Shown here: positions 43,327-52,360 of the stretch, piece after piece
Layout: each line of letters starts with the position of its first letter
How positions within the stretch are numbered: position 1 is the first letter of the stretch
Assembly (NCBI GenBank): GCA_025454395.1
Contig: JALOOM010000002.1
Location: 1-64,000 of the forward strand
Origin: Elainella sp. Prado103
GTDB lineage: Bacteria > Cyanobacteriota > Cyanobacteriia > Elainellales > Elainellaceae
Length of the DNA: 64,000 bases
Direction of reading: 5' to 3'
Made by a program: the position numbers and the translations under genes
Notes under the pieces: generated by a model
The model's database searches: none
Told to the model about the DNA's origin: nothing
Seen by the model: only the letters and a program-made list of their open reading frames with translations

Positions 43327-44532
43327 TTAAGGAAGCGGCATTAAGGGTTCTTCTTCCTGCTGTGCTCCGATGCCTGTTGTGGCTTCTAGATCGGCTTCTG
43401 GATCAGCGATCGGTTCAATCATCACGACATCGATCGAATCAGAGGATCGGTCATCGACTAAACCTTCTGATTCCTCAATATCTTCATCTTCTTCCAGATC
43501 GATCGTCTCAGGATAGGTTGAGCGAGCAGTATTGGCTGGATCTTCAGTATTGGCTGGGCTAGTAGATGGATCTGCTGATTCAGGGATATCCAGCGCATTG
43601 TCTTCTCGCTGAGCGACTGGTTCGTCTTCATCCTCAAGTTCGTCGCCGGACTGGCGATCGTCATCTAAATCATCATCGAATTCGTCATCCAGATCGTCAT
43701 CTCCGTCTGATTCACCATCTAGCTCATCATCGAATTCATCATCTGATTCATCGTCTGATTCATCGTCTAGCTCATCATCTTCGCCTGACTCTTCATCTAA
43801 ATCATCATCGAATTCGTCATCTAATCCATCATCTAGATCATTATCTTCATCCCGATTCTCTTCGTCTAGCTCGTCTAGTTGATCATTTAGCTCGCTATCC
43901 GGTAAATCTTTGTCCAGCTCGGATGCATCAAGAGCACTATTCAGGCTATTTACTGAATTGTTATCTTCTAGTCCTTCTGCTGCTTCCAGTTCTCGATCAT
44001 CTACTAATTCATTAGTAACTTCGTCACGGCGATCGATCGCTTCATCTGCTTCGGTCAGAGAATCTAAGGGCAAGGTTGTTTCAACAGGTGTGTTTTCTGG
44101 CAGATCTTGGATTTCAGGCTCTTCAGTGGCTGATGGGGTGGGATCGGTTGCTGTCAATTGAGCGAGCGGCACAGAAGGTGATTGAACGACCTTGGTGACT
44201 GGTGTGGTTGGCAGCACTGGTGGATCGATTGTGGTGTACTCAGACGGGTTGGGTAATTGTTTCAGGCGTATCAGTTGCCGAATCACAGCCTGATCGAGGT
44301 TTTGCCGTTTTGTCTCCTGAGATAGAGTAACAATTTTTCGTCCCAACGCTTCTCCAAATTCGTGGGCGGCTGTCAGACTCTTCAATTGGCTAGATACCCG
44401 CTTGATGAGGTGATTTAACTCTTTGCTACCACTGCGCGTTGAAGTGTAGATGCCATTGGCAGCAATAACTGTTTTGGCGCTTTTTTCGATCGCTTTCTCA
44501 ATCTGCTTGAGAGAAATGGAGGAACCGTTCAT
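43327..44532 (-). CDS. Acidic low-complexity protein with a helical N-terminal domain
   Basis: The 401-residue protein has an N-terminal helical part (about residues 1-95: LKQIEKAIEKSAKTVIAANGI, HLIKRVSSQLKSLTAAHEFGEALGRKI). A Pro/Thr linker follows, then a long Asp/Glu-rich tract (about 190-330) built of imperfect DDELDDESDDE-like units. The end is again acidic. Such tracts may mimic nucleic acid, bind cations or act as flexible spacers. There is no signal peptide. It lies about 100 bp downstream of ruvC on the same strand and could be cotranscribed, which makes a DNA-mimic or nucleoid role worth testing, but this is speculation. Confidence 0.75.
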   Translation of the reverse strand: MNGSSISLKQIEKAIEKSAKTVIAANGIYTSTRSGSKELNHLIKRVSSQLKSLTAAHEFGEALGRKIVTLSQETKRQNLDQAVIRQLIRLKQLPNPSEYTTIDPPVLPTTPVTKVVQSPSVPLAQLTATDPTPSATEEPEIQDLPENTPVETTLPLDSLTEADEAIDRRDEVTNELVDDRELEAAEGLEDNNSVNSLNSALDASELDKDLPDSELNDQLDELDEENRDEDNDLDDGLDDEFDDDLDEESGEDDELDDESDDESDDEFDDELDGESDGDDDLDDEFDDDLDDDRQSGDELEDEDEPVAQREDNALDIPESADPSTSPANTEDPANTARSTYPETIDLEEDEDIEESEGLVDDRSSDSIDVVMIEPIADPEADLEATTGIGAQQEEEPLMPLP

Positions 44533-44630
44533 GGCAAAGACCTACCGCGCTGCATTTTTTCTCAGCCTACAGCACCCGATTTTGATTCCCTTGCTGCCTC
44601 CAACACATTCACCTTAACCTGAGTTTGAGT

Positions 44631-45116
44631 TTAACTTTGAAACCAAGCCGTTAAGCCCAGCGCTAAGGCATCAGCCGCATCATCAGGGCGAGGAATGCGA
44701 TCGAGCTTCAGTTCTCGGGCCACTGCTTCTTGCACAGCGTGCTTGTCTGCATTGCCATACCCTGTGAGGGCTTGTTTCACTTGCGCTGGTGTAAATTCGA
44801 TAAATGGTACCTTGGCTTGAGCCAGCACCAGCATAATGACACCACGAGCCTGAGCGACGGGAATCGTGTTACCCATACGGTAAAAAAACAACTTTTCGAT
44901 CGAAACGAGATCGGGCTGGATGTAGTTGATCAGACTGTGCAAATCATCATAAATGACACAAAGCCGATCGCCAATTTCCTGATTGGCTGTGGTCTGAATG
45001 ATACCAAAATCAACGATTGAAACCGCTTCTGTAGGGGCGAGAGTGGCATTGCAGATGATTGCTCCAAAGCCCAAGGTGGCCAATCCTGGATCGATCCCTA
45101 GAATGCGTTTCTCCAT
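44631..45116 (-). CDS. ruvC: Holliday junction resolvase RuvC
   Basis: RuvC cleaves Holliday junctions as a dimer with RuvAB. The 161-residue protein is slightly shorter than E. coli RuvC (173) but has all the landmarks: [15 protein letters not shown] with catalytic Asp9, [21 protein letters not shown] with Glu, [16 protein letters not shown], and [11 protein letters not shown] with the two C-terminal Asp. The window also encodes RuvX/YqgF (53612-54130), a related RNase-H fold protein. Next downstream on the strand is the acidic protein gene. Confidence 0.96.
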   Translation of the reverse strand: MEKRILGIDPGLATLGFGAIICNATLAPTEAVSIVDFGIIQTTANQEIGDRLCVIYDDLHSLINYIQPDLVSIEKLFFYRMGNTIPVAQARGVIMLVLAQAKVPFIEFTPAQVKQALTGYGNADKHAVQEAVARELKLDRIPRPDDAADALALGLTAWFQS

Positions 45117-45263
45117 GCAGCTTGTTGCCTACAGTGTTGGTTGTGAAAAACAGGTTCTCAAACCATAGCTTAGATTGAACGATACAACTGCATGATTCTC
45201 ACTGCATCGAATCGCTCAAACCCAATGTAAGGTAGGTAAAGGAATTGGGTTAGGCGATCGATT

Positions 45264-45698
45264 ATGCCAAGTCTCTATACTGAGATCGAAATTAATGCCG
45301 CGCCTACGGTTGTTTGGCAGAGCTTGATTTGTAAAGAAAACTGGCTCAAATGGAATACGTTTTTATACGATCGCAACCCAGCGATCCCATTTGTGCAAGG
45401 TAAAGTCGTCTATCTTTCACTCAAACGACTGCGGGAAGAAACTGAGACAGAGTTTGAACCGAGGATTTTACAATTGCAGCCGCCGGTTTGTCTACGATGG
45501 GTTTACTCGGCTCCTGGTTTTCGCAGCGAGCATTGGTTTGAATTACAACAGGTCGATCGAAATCGCACCAAATACTTGCATCGAGAAGAACTCTCAGGCA
45601 TCCTATCCCCCTTCTTTTTATCGTTTCTCCGCAAAGATGAACAGCAGGGGTTACGGCGGATGGCACATGAGTTGAAATATTATGTGGAAAGCGGCTAG
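45264..45698 (+). CDS. SRPBCC/START-like lipid-binding-fold protein
   Basis: The 144-residue protein begins SLYTEIEINAAPTVVWQSLICKENWLKWNTF, the typical start of the helix-grip SRPBCC fold, and continues FEPRILQLQPPVCLRWVYSAPGFRSEHWFELQQV and an amphipathic last helix (RKDEQQGLRRMAHELKYYVES). These proteins hold a hydrophobic ligand in a deep pocket; some are polyketide cyclases, many are of unknown role. No catalytic residues stand out. Its last four bases overlap the stop of the convergent ZIP transporter gene. Confidence 0.85.
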   Translation: MPSLYTEIEINAAPTVVWQSLICKENWLKWNTFLYDRNPAIPFVQGKVVYLSLKRLREETETEFEPRILQLQPPVCLRWVYSAPGFRSEHWFELQQVDRNRTKYLHREELSGILSPFFLSFLRKDEQQGLRRMAHELKYYVESG

Positions 45699-46480
45699 CC
45701 AATCACCACATCTAAAAACATCATCAGCACAAACCCAACCAATAAACCGATCGTACCGGCCTTTTCGTAGCCTAGCCGATTCGATTCGGGGATAATTTCA
45801 TCGCTGATCACAAACAACATGGCTCCGGCCGCAAATCCCATGGCAATGGGCAAGATAGTACCTGAAACTGACACGGTAGCTGCCCCGATTAGCCCACCGA
45901 TCGGTTCAGCTAGCCCGGTGAGAAACCCAATCAGGATCGCCTGCCGCTTCGTGTAGTTTTCAGCCACCAAAGACAGCGCGACTACCAGACCTTCCGGAAT
46001 ATTCTGCAAGGCAATCCCGATCGCTAGGGCAATGCCGTTTGAGATATCCTCACCACCCAACCCAACACCGACAGCCAAACCTTCGGGAAAGTTGTGGATG
46101 GTAATTGCCAAAATAAACAGCCAAACCCGCTTGAGATTACTGATATCGGCTCCTTCCCGCCCCTTGAAAAAGTGTTCGTGGGGGAAAAAATTGTGGCTAC
46201 TCCAGAGAAAAACGGATCCCAAGAAAATCCCAAAGGTAACGGAAACTCCACCATAGAGCGGGCTGGGATTCAGAATCGCTGCTGATTCCAGTCCAGGAAT
46301 GATCAGGGAAAAACTGGTAGCTGCCAACATCACACCAGCACCAAACCCCAGCATAACTCCTTGCACATTCGGTGTAATCCGCCGAATAAACAGCACTGGT
46401 AACGCACCCAAGCCGGTCGCGAGTCCAGCGATCGAGCTGCCGATCAAACCGAGGTAGAGACTGGAGAGATCTTGCGCCAT
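45695..46480 (-). CDS. ZIP-family divalent metal transporter
   Basis: The 261-residue protein has about eight hydrophobic helices. Metal-binding motifs lie in helices IV and V: HNFPEGLAVGVGLG and NIPEGLVVALSL. The first part (GSSIAGLATGLGALPVLFIRR) is also typical. ZIP proteins move Zn2+, Fe2+ or other divalent cations into the cytoplasm, usually by a diffusion-driven route. The substrate is unknown; zinc is plausible and a second zinc-related gene besides znuABC would be notable. It is followed upstream by cruG on the same strand with 48 bp between them. Confidence 0.93.
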   Translation of the reverse strand: MAQDLSSLYLGLIGSSIAGLATGLGALPVLFIRRITPNVQGVMLGFGAGVMLAATSFSLIIPGLESAAILNPSPLYGGVSVTFGIFLGSVFLWSSHNFFPHEHFFKGREGADISNLKRVWLFILAITIHNFPEGLAVGVGLGGEDISNGIALAIGIALQNIPEGLVVALSLVAENYTKRQAILIGFLTGLAEPIGGLIGAATVSVSGTILPIAMGFAAGAMLFVISDEIIPESNRLGYEKAGTIGLLVGFVLMMFLDVVIG

Positions 46481-46528
46481 CAGGGCTGCGCCATCCCGAG
46501 AGAGAGAACCATAAACTCGAAACCGATC

Positions 46529-47743
46529 CTAGTGTGAGAGAGGATATTGCCGACCCCGCCACTGAGTGGGAGTACGCGACGAGGATAGGAAGATTCGATA
46601 GACTGCCAATGGATCAGCGAGGGGAGACAGCCAAAATGTCCAACTTGCTTTGGCTTGACTGAAATCATAGGATGGTTTGATCGCCAGGAGCAAGGCAAAC
46701 CGCATCAGCAGCAATCCGGCATTCAGCCCTAGAAGCATCCGAATAGTCCAGGTGTCATAGCCTAGCCCGATCGCCCAACCACTAAGCAACACCAACAGCC
46801 ACGGTAATCCTTGTACTGCCAATAGAAAGCAGACATCACCCCACTTTTGCCCGATCGAAGCAGCATCTTTGAGATCCAGAGAACGCCCCCACTCGCGCCA
46901 AGTTTCCAGGGCTCCTTCATACATCCGTACCCTGAGCACTTCAGCACCATCTAGAAAACCAACTTTGGCACCCCGTTGGGCAGCATTGCGAGCCAGGGTG
47001 ACATCATCACAAAAAGAACTCCGAGCACTACTGTAGCCTTCCAGATCGATCAGAAGGGAACGCCGACACAGAAAGCATTGACCATTTGCCATCACGCGAT
47101 CGGCGGCCACCGTTTGATCGCCGGCGGCACCAAATCGGTAAACCAGCGTCATGAGCAGGGCGGGCTGAAGCCAGAATTCATCCAATGTTTTGAGAATAAA
47201 CCGAGGTGAAAGGGAGATCAGATCGTAGCCTGCTTGATTCGCAGTGTGGATCAAACTAGCGACTAAACCGGGCTGGGGCGAGGTATCAGCATCGATTCCT
47301 AAGATCCATTCGCTCTGCTCTGAGCTATTGAGAAAGCCGGTATGCAAAGCCCAAGGACGACCAACCCAACCGGGTGGTAATGGATCATCGGTGATCACTC
47401 GAAAGCGTGGATCTCTGGATTGAACTGCTTTGACAAGATCGACGGTGCCATCTGTGGATCGGCTATCGACCACAATCACTTCTCGAACTTCATAGCCTTG
47501 ACGTGATAACCCGGTAAGGCATGGCTGAATGCGGGTTGCCTCGTTCAAAGTGGGCACTACGACGCTGACCTGCGCCAAGTCTTCTGGATTGGCGAACTGA
47601 GAACGCAGCGCCGGATAGCGCCGAGGGGCCTGAAGTAGGCGTGATAGGAGCAGCGCCACGGCTGGAACTTGAAACAAAAGCAGCACCAAACTGATGCCGC
47701 TTAAACTCACTGCAATATGGGATAAATCTGGCACGATCGTCAC
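46529..47743 (-). CDS. cruG: Carotenoid 2'-O-glycosyltransferase CruG (GT2)
   Basis: CruG transfers the sugar to the 2'-hydroxyl of myxol-type carotenoids, completing myxol glycosides in the membrane. The 404-residue protein has an N-terminal membrane helix, a GT2 catalytic domain (VSVVVPTLNEATRIQPCL, VVDSRSTDGT, ILGIDADTSPQPGL with DxD, FCDDVTLARNAAQRG) and C-terminal hydrophobic helices. Assignment rests on the family pattern and on the neighbouring cruF; the two genes are paired in other cyanobacteria. ZIP transporter gene downstream, cruF upstream, same strand. Confidence 0.88.
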   Translation of the reverse strand: MTIVPDLSHIAVSLSGISLVLLLFQVPAVALLLSRLLQAPRRYPALRSQFANPEDLAQVSVVVPTLNEATRIQPCLTGLSRQGYEVREVIVVDSRSTDGTVDLVKAVQSRDPRFRVITDDPLPPGWVGRPWALHTGFLNSSEQSEWILGIDADTSPQPGLVASLIHTANQAGYDLISLSPRFILKTLDEFWLQPALLMTLVYRFGAAGDQTVAADRVMANGQCFLCRRSLLIDLEGYSSARSSFCDDVTLARNAAQRGAKVGFLDGAEVLRVRMYEGALETWREWGRSLDLKDAASIGQKWGDVCFLLAVQGLPWLLVLLSGWAIGLGYDTWTIRMLLGLNAGLLLMRFALLLAIKPSYDFSQAKASWTFWLSPLADPLAVYRIFLSSSRTPTQWRGRQYPLSH

Positions 47744-47991
47744 GACTGAAGCTAAAACACAAAACAGGAGGGGATTGAAAGCAGATCATTCCCTGCCGTC
47801 CTCTCATCATCTATCATCCCGGTATCGAATGATCCCGTGGCATATCGAGAATTTTCCAATCGATCGGGGATGACTGAGGAAGGAAAATTAAGCAACTTGC
47901 GAAATTTAATTTTCTGGCTAGTCCCAGCAGGCTCAGCCCAAATAGGGTCGGCAGGGATTGGAGTAAAGGGATTGGAGTCAACGGTTATGGC

Positions 47992-48921
47992 TTAGGCGGC
48001 AATTTGCTCGATCGGCTCGTCTAGGGGGGAGACAGTTACCTCACTGACCGTGAGCGCTGTCGGTGTGGGCTGCTCCAGTTGAGCCAACTTCCAACAGGTA
48101 ATGGCTGGAACCACTCCCAGCAAGATACCCAACAGCAAAGGAATCCAAAACCCAGCTCCGATGCTCATTACGGCAGCAAAAGCAAAATTACCTAAATAAA
48201 TTGCCAGGGGAAAATTGAGCTGGCTAGCACTCAATACAAGTGGGGTGGATCGCCAGAGTAGAGCAGCCACAGTCATAAAGACGGCTCCTGTACCCATCCA
48301 ACCTGCAAAGTTTTGGTAAGGCATGCCGAAGAAGGCACCTGGCTGATGCCAATACCAGAAAGGAAGCGCGGTTTGGCTCATGGCTGGATCGAGGACAAAA
48401 TCCCAAGAGGTCAGCAACAAGGCTCCCAGACCGATCGCGCCGATCTGCCCTAGCCAACCGAGAGGTTGCTGCTTTCGCATTGCCCAGGCTGATAATCCAG
48501 ATTTAGCCAGCAAATAGGAAGTTAGACCCAGATAAAACCAGGACAGAGGGATGGTGAACGGAACCAATCCAGCGATTTTGTAACCTAAGCCACTCAAGTA
48601 GCTGTAGTTACCGAACGGAAACCCAGTGCTGGTACCCAGAAGTTCACTGCTGAGGGAGATCCCGATCGCAGGTATCATAAAAGCCAGCCAACGCCCTAAA
48701 CCGAGTGTTCGATGGGCATACAGGGCCACGGCAATGGCTCCTAGTAGGATATAAACCACGCCACCGCCGGCCATGCTCCAACGGAACAACGTCTGCCCGG
48801 ACGGAATGAGCGACAGCACTTCGGGGTGTGGCATGACCCACAGCAAGCCCGCTAATCCAAAGGCCATAGAGACCAAATGTCCTACCAAACAGTAACGTTC
48901 AACCCTAGTCAATTGCTTCAT
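47992..48921 (-). CDS. cruF: Carotenoid 1'-hydroxylase CruF
   Basis: CruF hydrates the psi end of gamma-carotene-type carotenoids to the 1'-hydroxy form, the step before CruG. I use ATG 48921 (MKQLTRVERYC), with GGGAG upstream, for 309 residues; an open frame to 48960 lacks support. The protein has about seven to eight membrane helices (HLVSMAFGLAGLLWVM, GGVVYILLGAIAVALYA, LTSWDFVLDPAMSQTALPFWYWHQPGAFFGMPYQNFAGW). The motif DFVLDPAM-PFWYW is typical of the carotenoid hydroxylase/synthase family formerly called DUF422. A 248-bp gap separates it from cruG. Together they imply myxol-type carotenoid glycosides. Confidence 0.9.
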   Translation of the reverse strand: MKQLTRVERYCLVGHLVSMAFGLAGLLWVMPHPEVLSLIPSGQTLFRWSMAGGGVVYILLGAIAVALYAHRTLGLGRWLAFMIPAIGISLSSELLGTSTGFPFGNYSYLSGLGYKIAGLVPFTIPLSWFYLGLTSYLLAKSGLSAWAMRKQQPLGWLGQIGAIGLGALLLTSWDFVLDPAMSQTALPFWYWHQPGAFFGMPYQNFAGWMGTGAVFMTVAALLWRSTPLVLSASQLNFPLAIYLGNFAFAAVMSIGAGFWIPLLLGILLGVVPAITCWKLAQLEQPTPTALTVSEVTVSPLDEPIEQIAA

Positions 48922-49100
48922 GGCGACTCCCAACCCTCTCTGGAGTTGAATGGTTAACAAATCTAGAATTTTTAATATTGTTACAAAATATTACTCAATA
49001 CGCCAAGATTTGTAAATTTGCCCTGAAAAAGCTGAGGCTTGTTTTGAAGCCGCCTTCAATCTCATCGTAGTTGGGCTAGAGGGAGGTCACTGCTGCGAAT

Positions 49101-50627
49101 TTATCGTTTTCGCCCCCGCAGCCAATAGGTGGAAAGCTCACCATAGCCACGCACGAGCAAACTACCCCGGGACTCCAGCCAGTAGTTGGGGCGCAGGTGA
49201 TCGTAAATGCTGGAAGAAACCTGAATTTCACCGGGTAATCCTTGAGTTTGCAGACGGCTGGCTAGATTCACCGTTTCACCCCACAGATCATAGGCGAATT
49301 TTTTTTTGCCGATCACCCCAGCGACTACTGGCCCGGTATGAATCCCAATCCGCAATTGAATGGGATCGCCGGAATTGTACTTAAACTGTTGAACCACCTG
49401 CTGCATGGCCAAGGCCATTTCTGCGGCAGCTTCAATATGATCGGGGCGAGGCAATGGTAAACCGCTAGCAGCCATATATTCATCGCCGATCGTTTTAATT
49501 TTTTCCAGACCAAATTTTTCGGCTAGTTGATCAAAGGCTGAGAAAATCTGGTTCAAGAGTCGTACCAGTTCCACCGCTGACACTCGTGTTGAAAAAGCGG
49601 TAAAACTAACCAGATCGGCAAACAAAACCGTCACATTAGAGAAACTGTCGGCGATCGTTTCCGGCTTGCGCTTCAGGTGCTGGGCGATCGATTGGGGCAA
49701 AATACTCAGCAATAACCGTTCTGACTCGCGACGATGATACAGCAGCTCGGCTTCCGTTTCGCGCTGCTCAGTGATGTCCTGTACAATCCCCTCATAGTAG
49801 AGCAGTTGCCCGGTTCCATCTTTGACGGCTCGCATCGTCTCTGAAATCCAGATCTTGCTGCCATCTTTGCGATAAATTTGCGACTCGAAGCCAGTCACTT
49901 CGCCATACAACCGCAGAAAGACATCCAGTTCTTCGCGTCTGCCTGCCCGCACATAGAGATTATGCCGTGCATCTACCTGACTGGTCAGCTCATCCACCGA
50001 GTCGTAGCCGTAAATTCTCGCTAAGGCTGGATTTGCACTCAGGTAATGTCCGTCACTACTCAGTTGAAAAATTCCTTCCAGGCAGTTTTCAAAAATGCTG
50101 CGATATTTTCCTTCTACCCGTTCCCGTTCGGCAATTTCATGCTGGAGGCGGGCGTTCTGGATTTGTAGTTCTTGCCGCAAGCGCCGAATCGTCAGATGGG
50201 CTTCAATCCGCGCCAACACCTCTGCCAACTGAAACGGCTTCGTGATATAGTCAACCCCTCCGGCTGCAAATGCCTTCAATTTGTCCACAACTTCATCCAG
50301 AGCGCTGAGGAAAATCACTGGAATTTCCTGCGTAACCGGATCGGACTTAAAGGATCGACAAACCTCATAGCCATCCATATCGGGCATACAGACATCCAAC
50401 AGGATAATATCAGGAGGCAAAGCCTGTGCTGACTTCAGAGCCGCAAGGCCATTGGGAACCGCCTCCACCTGATAGCCTTTGTGGGTGAGCAAGCGAGAGA
50501 GCAACATTAAATTAGCGGGTACATCATCGACGATCAACACTCTGCCAGGGCAAGCCAGGGATCCCGATCCCGGACACGATGGCTCGGTGGGAGGGGGTAG
50601 AGAACCATGACGATCGAGGTCAGACAT
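49101..50627 (-). CDS. Response regulator - PAS - adenylate cyclase
   Basis: The 508-residue soluble protein has a receiver domain (about 28-150, phospho-acceptor Asp78 in LLDVCMPDMDG), a PAS domain with PAC tail (about 170-290, FENCLEGIFQLSSDGHYLSANPALARIYGY) and a class III nucleotide cyclase domain (about 330-500). In the cyclase, metal Asp residues lie in FADLVSF and IGDEYM. The adenine-selecting pair is Lys in IKTIGDEYM and Asp in YDLWGETVN, and transition-state Asn/Arg are in VNLASR. These point to cAMP rather than cGMP. Input is probably a histidine kinase that is not in the window. Divergent from the CofE-like gene. Confidence 0.93.
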   Translation of the reverse strand: MSDLDRHGSLPPPTEPSCPGSGSLACPGRVLIVDDVPANLMLLSRLLTHKGYQVEAVPNGLAALKSAQALPPDIILLDVCMPDMDGYEVCRSFKSDPVTQEIPVIFLSALDEVVDKLKAFAAGGVDYITKPFQLAEVLARIEAHLTIRRLRQELQIQNARLQHEIAERERVEGKYRSIFENCLEGIFQLSSDGHYLSANPALARIYGYDSVDELTSQVDARHNLYVRAGRREELDVFLRLYGEVTGFESQIYRKDGSKIWISETMRAVKDGTGQLLYYEGIVQDITEQRETEAELLYHRRESERLLLSILPQSIAQHLKRKPETIADSFSNVTVLFADLVSFTAFSTRVSAVELVRLLNQIFSAFDQLAEKFGLEKIKTIGDEYMAASGLPLPRPDHIEAAAEMALAMQQVVQQFKYNSGDPIQLRIGIHTGPVVAGVIGKKKFAYDLWGETVNLASRLQTQGLPGEIQVSSSIYDHLRPNYWLESRGSLLVRGYGELSTYWLRGRKR

Positions 50628-50952
50628 GAAAACAAGGGGGTAGAGGGAGTATGGTCATTTAACGGCTGCTGGGTTTTGTCGCCCGGAAACTGTTCAGCAG
50701 TTTAGAGTGACAGTCAGAGATATATTACGGATCGTTATCATTCTCGTTGGCTAAATTTAACCTGGCAGATGGCGCAAGTCACTGATTTCAACAAATTGCT
50801 TGCATCGACTGTTCCCTTCGTTCTATAAACTGGCTTTGGGATATGGCATGGCGGCAACCTGCCTGAGCGATCTCCTGGGAGAATACCTGGGGGAATACTC
50901 TGCCAGTCAACCTCATCCAATCGAAACCATAATTGAAGTTTGGCACAGGAAC

Positions 50953-52125
50953 ATGGGCACTGCCTTAGGAATCACTGTATTGTTAATTGGGCTAACCATT
51001 GGGCTGATTTGGCTAGCTGTGGAATGGCAGTATCGTCGCCGTCCGGGCAACAAATTAGAGGTTACGGCTGGCACCTGGGAGATCCAAACCGCCGATCCAG
51101 CCCACTATCGCCTCAGGGGTCAGCTCGCTCTGATCAACCGGACGCAACGGTTAGAGATCATGGTGCCAGAGTTGTCGGTGGAAACTACCTTGCTGTCTAA
51201 GGGCAGTCTGGCAGGGATTCAGCAGCACATTCAAGTCATTCCGCAACATGAGGATGCGCCGTCTCGTCCAGATGGCTACTGGTTTGCCTACATTGTCAAA
51301 CGTAAACCCTCCCATGTGGCAGTTGTGTTAGACCTCCAGGGATCGGATCTAAGCCAACTGCAATCGGTTTGGCTGCGGGTCAACTATGTCACCTATGGGC
51401 CAGGCGGACGGTTAGCGCAAACCCGCCATATCGTGTTGCCGCTGAAGTTTCCAACAGTGACGGCTTCCAAAAATTGGCGATCGACTCCCCAATCTAAAAT
51501 TCTGCCGATTCATACCCATTTGCTGAGTCAAATTGATGATCCGGTTGAGATTGTCCAGCGCTATGTCTCGCCCCATGCCCAACCGGGGGATGTGATTACG
51601 ATCGGTGAAACTCCAGTGGCCTTGATGCAGGGCCGGTTTCGTCATCCCAGCGAGATTCGTCCGGGTTGGGTGGCGCGTCGGATCTGCTACTTCTTCATGC
51701 CGACTTCCAGCTTGGCTACAGCCTGTGGGATGCAGAGTTTGGTAGATATTGTCGGTGCTGGACGGGTGGTCAGTGCGTTTATGCTGGGTGCTGTCGCGAA
51801 GAAGTTCCTCGGTAAGCCAGGTTTGTTTTATCAGTTAGCCGGGGAACAAGCAAGATTGATCGATGATGTTACGGGCACATTGCCGCCCTACGATCAATTT
51901 ATTGTGTTAGGGCCGGAAAACCCGCAGCAGGTTGTGGATCGAATCTATCAAGAAACAGGACTCGGGGCAGCGATCGTAGACGTGAATGACTTAAAAGCAG
52001 TTAAGATATTGGCAGCAAGTGCTGGTGTGTCTCTCTCGCTTCTGGAACAGGCGTTAATTTCTAACCCGGCAGGCAATGCCGATGAACAGACTCCCCTGGT
52101 ATTGATCCGTCCCATGGTTGGCTAG
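50953..52125 (+). CDS. Membrane-anchored CofE-like (F420-0:gamma-glutamyl ligase family) protein
   Basis: The best start is ATG 50953 (MGTALGITVLL), though the frame is open from 50800 and ATG 50848 is possible. The product of about 390 residues begins with a membrane helix (LGITVLLIGLTIGLIWLAVEW) and a beta-rich segment (KLEVTAGTWEIQTADPAHYRLRG) not found in classical CofE. The CofE-type domain follows: HTHLLSQIDDPVEIVQRYVSP, DVITIGETPVALMQGR, SLVDIVGAGRVVSAFMLGAV, GLFYQLAGEQARLIDDVTGT. In archaea CofE adds glutamates to F420-0. Most cyanobacteria are not known to make F420, so the substrate may differ. Confidence 0.85.
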   Translation: MGTALGITVLLIGLTIGLIWLAVEWQYRRRPGNKLEVTAGTWEIQTADPAHYRLRGQLALINRTQRLEIMVPELSVETTLLSKGSLAGIQQHIQVIPQHEDAPSRPDGYWFAYIVKRKPSHVAVVLDLQGSDLSQLQSVWLRVNYVTYGPGGRLAQTRHIVLPLKFPTVTASKNWRSTPQSKILPIHTHLLSQIDDPVEIVQRYVSPHAQPGDVITIGETPVALMQGRFRHPSEIRPGWVARRICYFFMPTSSLATACGMQSLVDIVGAGRVVSAFMLGAVAKKFLGKPGLFYQLAGEQARLIDDVTGTLPPYDQFIVLGPENPQQVVDRIYQETGLGAAIVDVNDLKAVKILAASAGVSLSLLEQALISNPAGNADEQTPLVLIRPMVG

Positions 52126-52236
52126 GAATCTTAGGGCTAGTCAGTGGAGAGGTTGCTACGGTTCTGCATCCATCGCGGCTATTTGAGCTGATTGCTGGCT
52201 AGACTAGATGAACGATTGGTTAGACTGTTTGGCAGG

Positions 52237-52269
52237 AACTTGCCAAAAACTTGCCAAAAACTTGCCAGG
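52237..52269 (+). repeat. 11-bp tandem repeat upstream of the GNAT gene
   Basis: AACTTGCCAAA at 52237 and 52248 and AACTTGCCAGG at 52259. Confidence 0.85.
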
Positions 52270-52360
52270 AATAATCGTGAACTCTCTTCCCATTGGCTGT
52301 CCGAAGCAGGGTTTGTCTGACTGAGGCTGAATCGATGGATCTATTTAACCCTTTGTCGTT

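Noticed and set aside
43566-44015. 149-codon His/Arg/Leu-rich frame on the plus strand
   Set aside because: It is the complementary shadow of the Asp/Glu-rich repeat gene on the minus strand.
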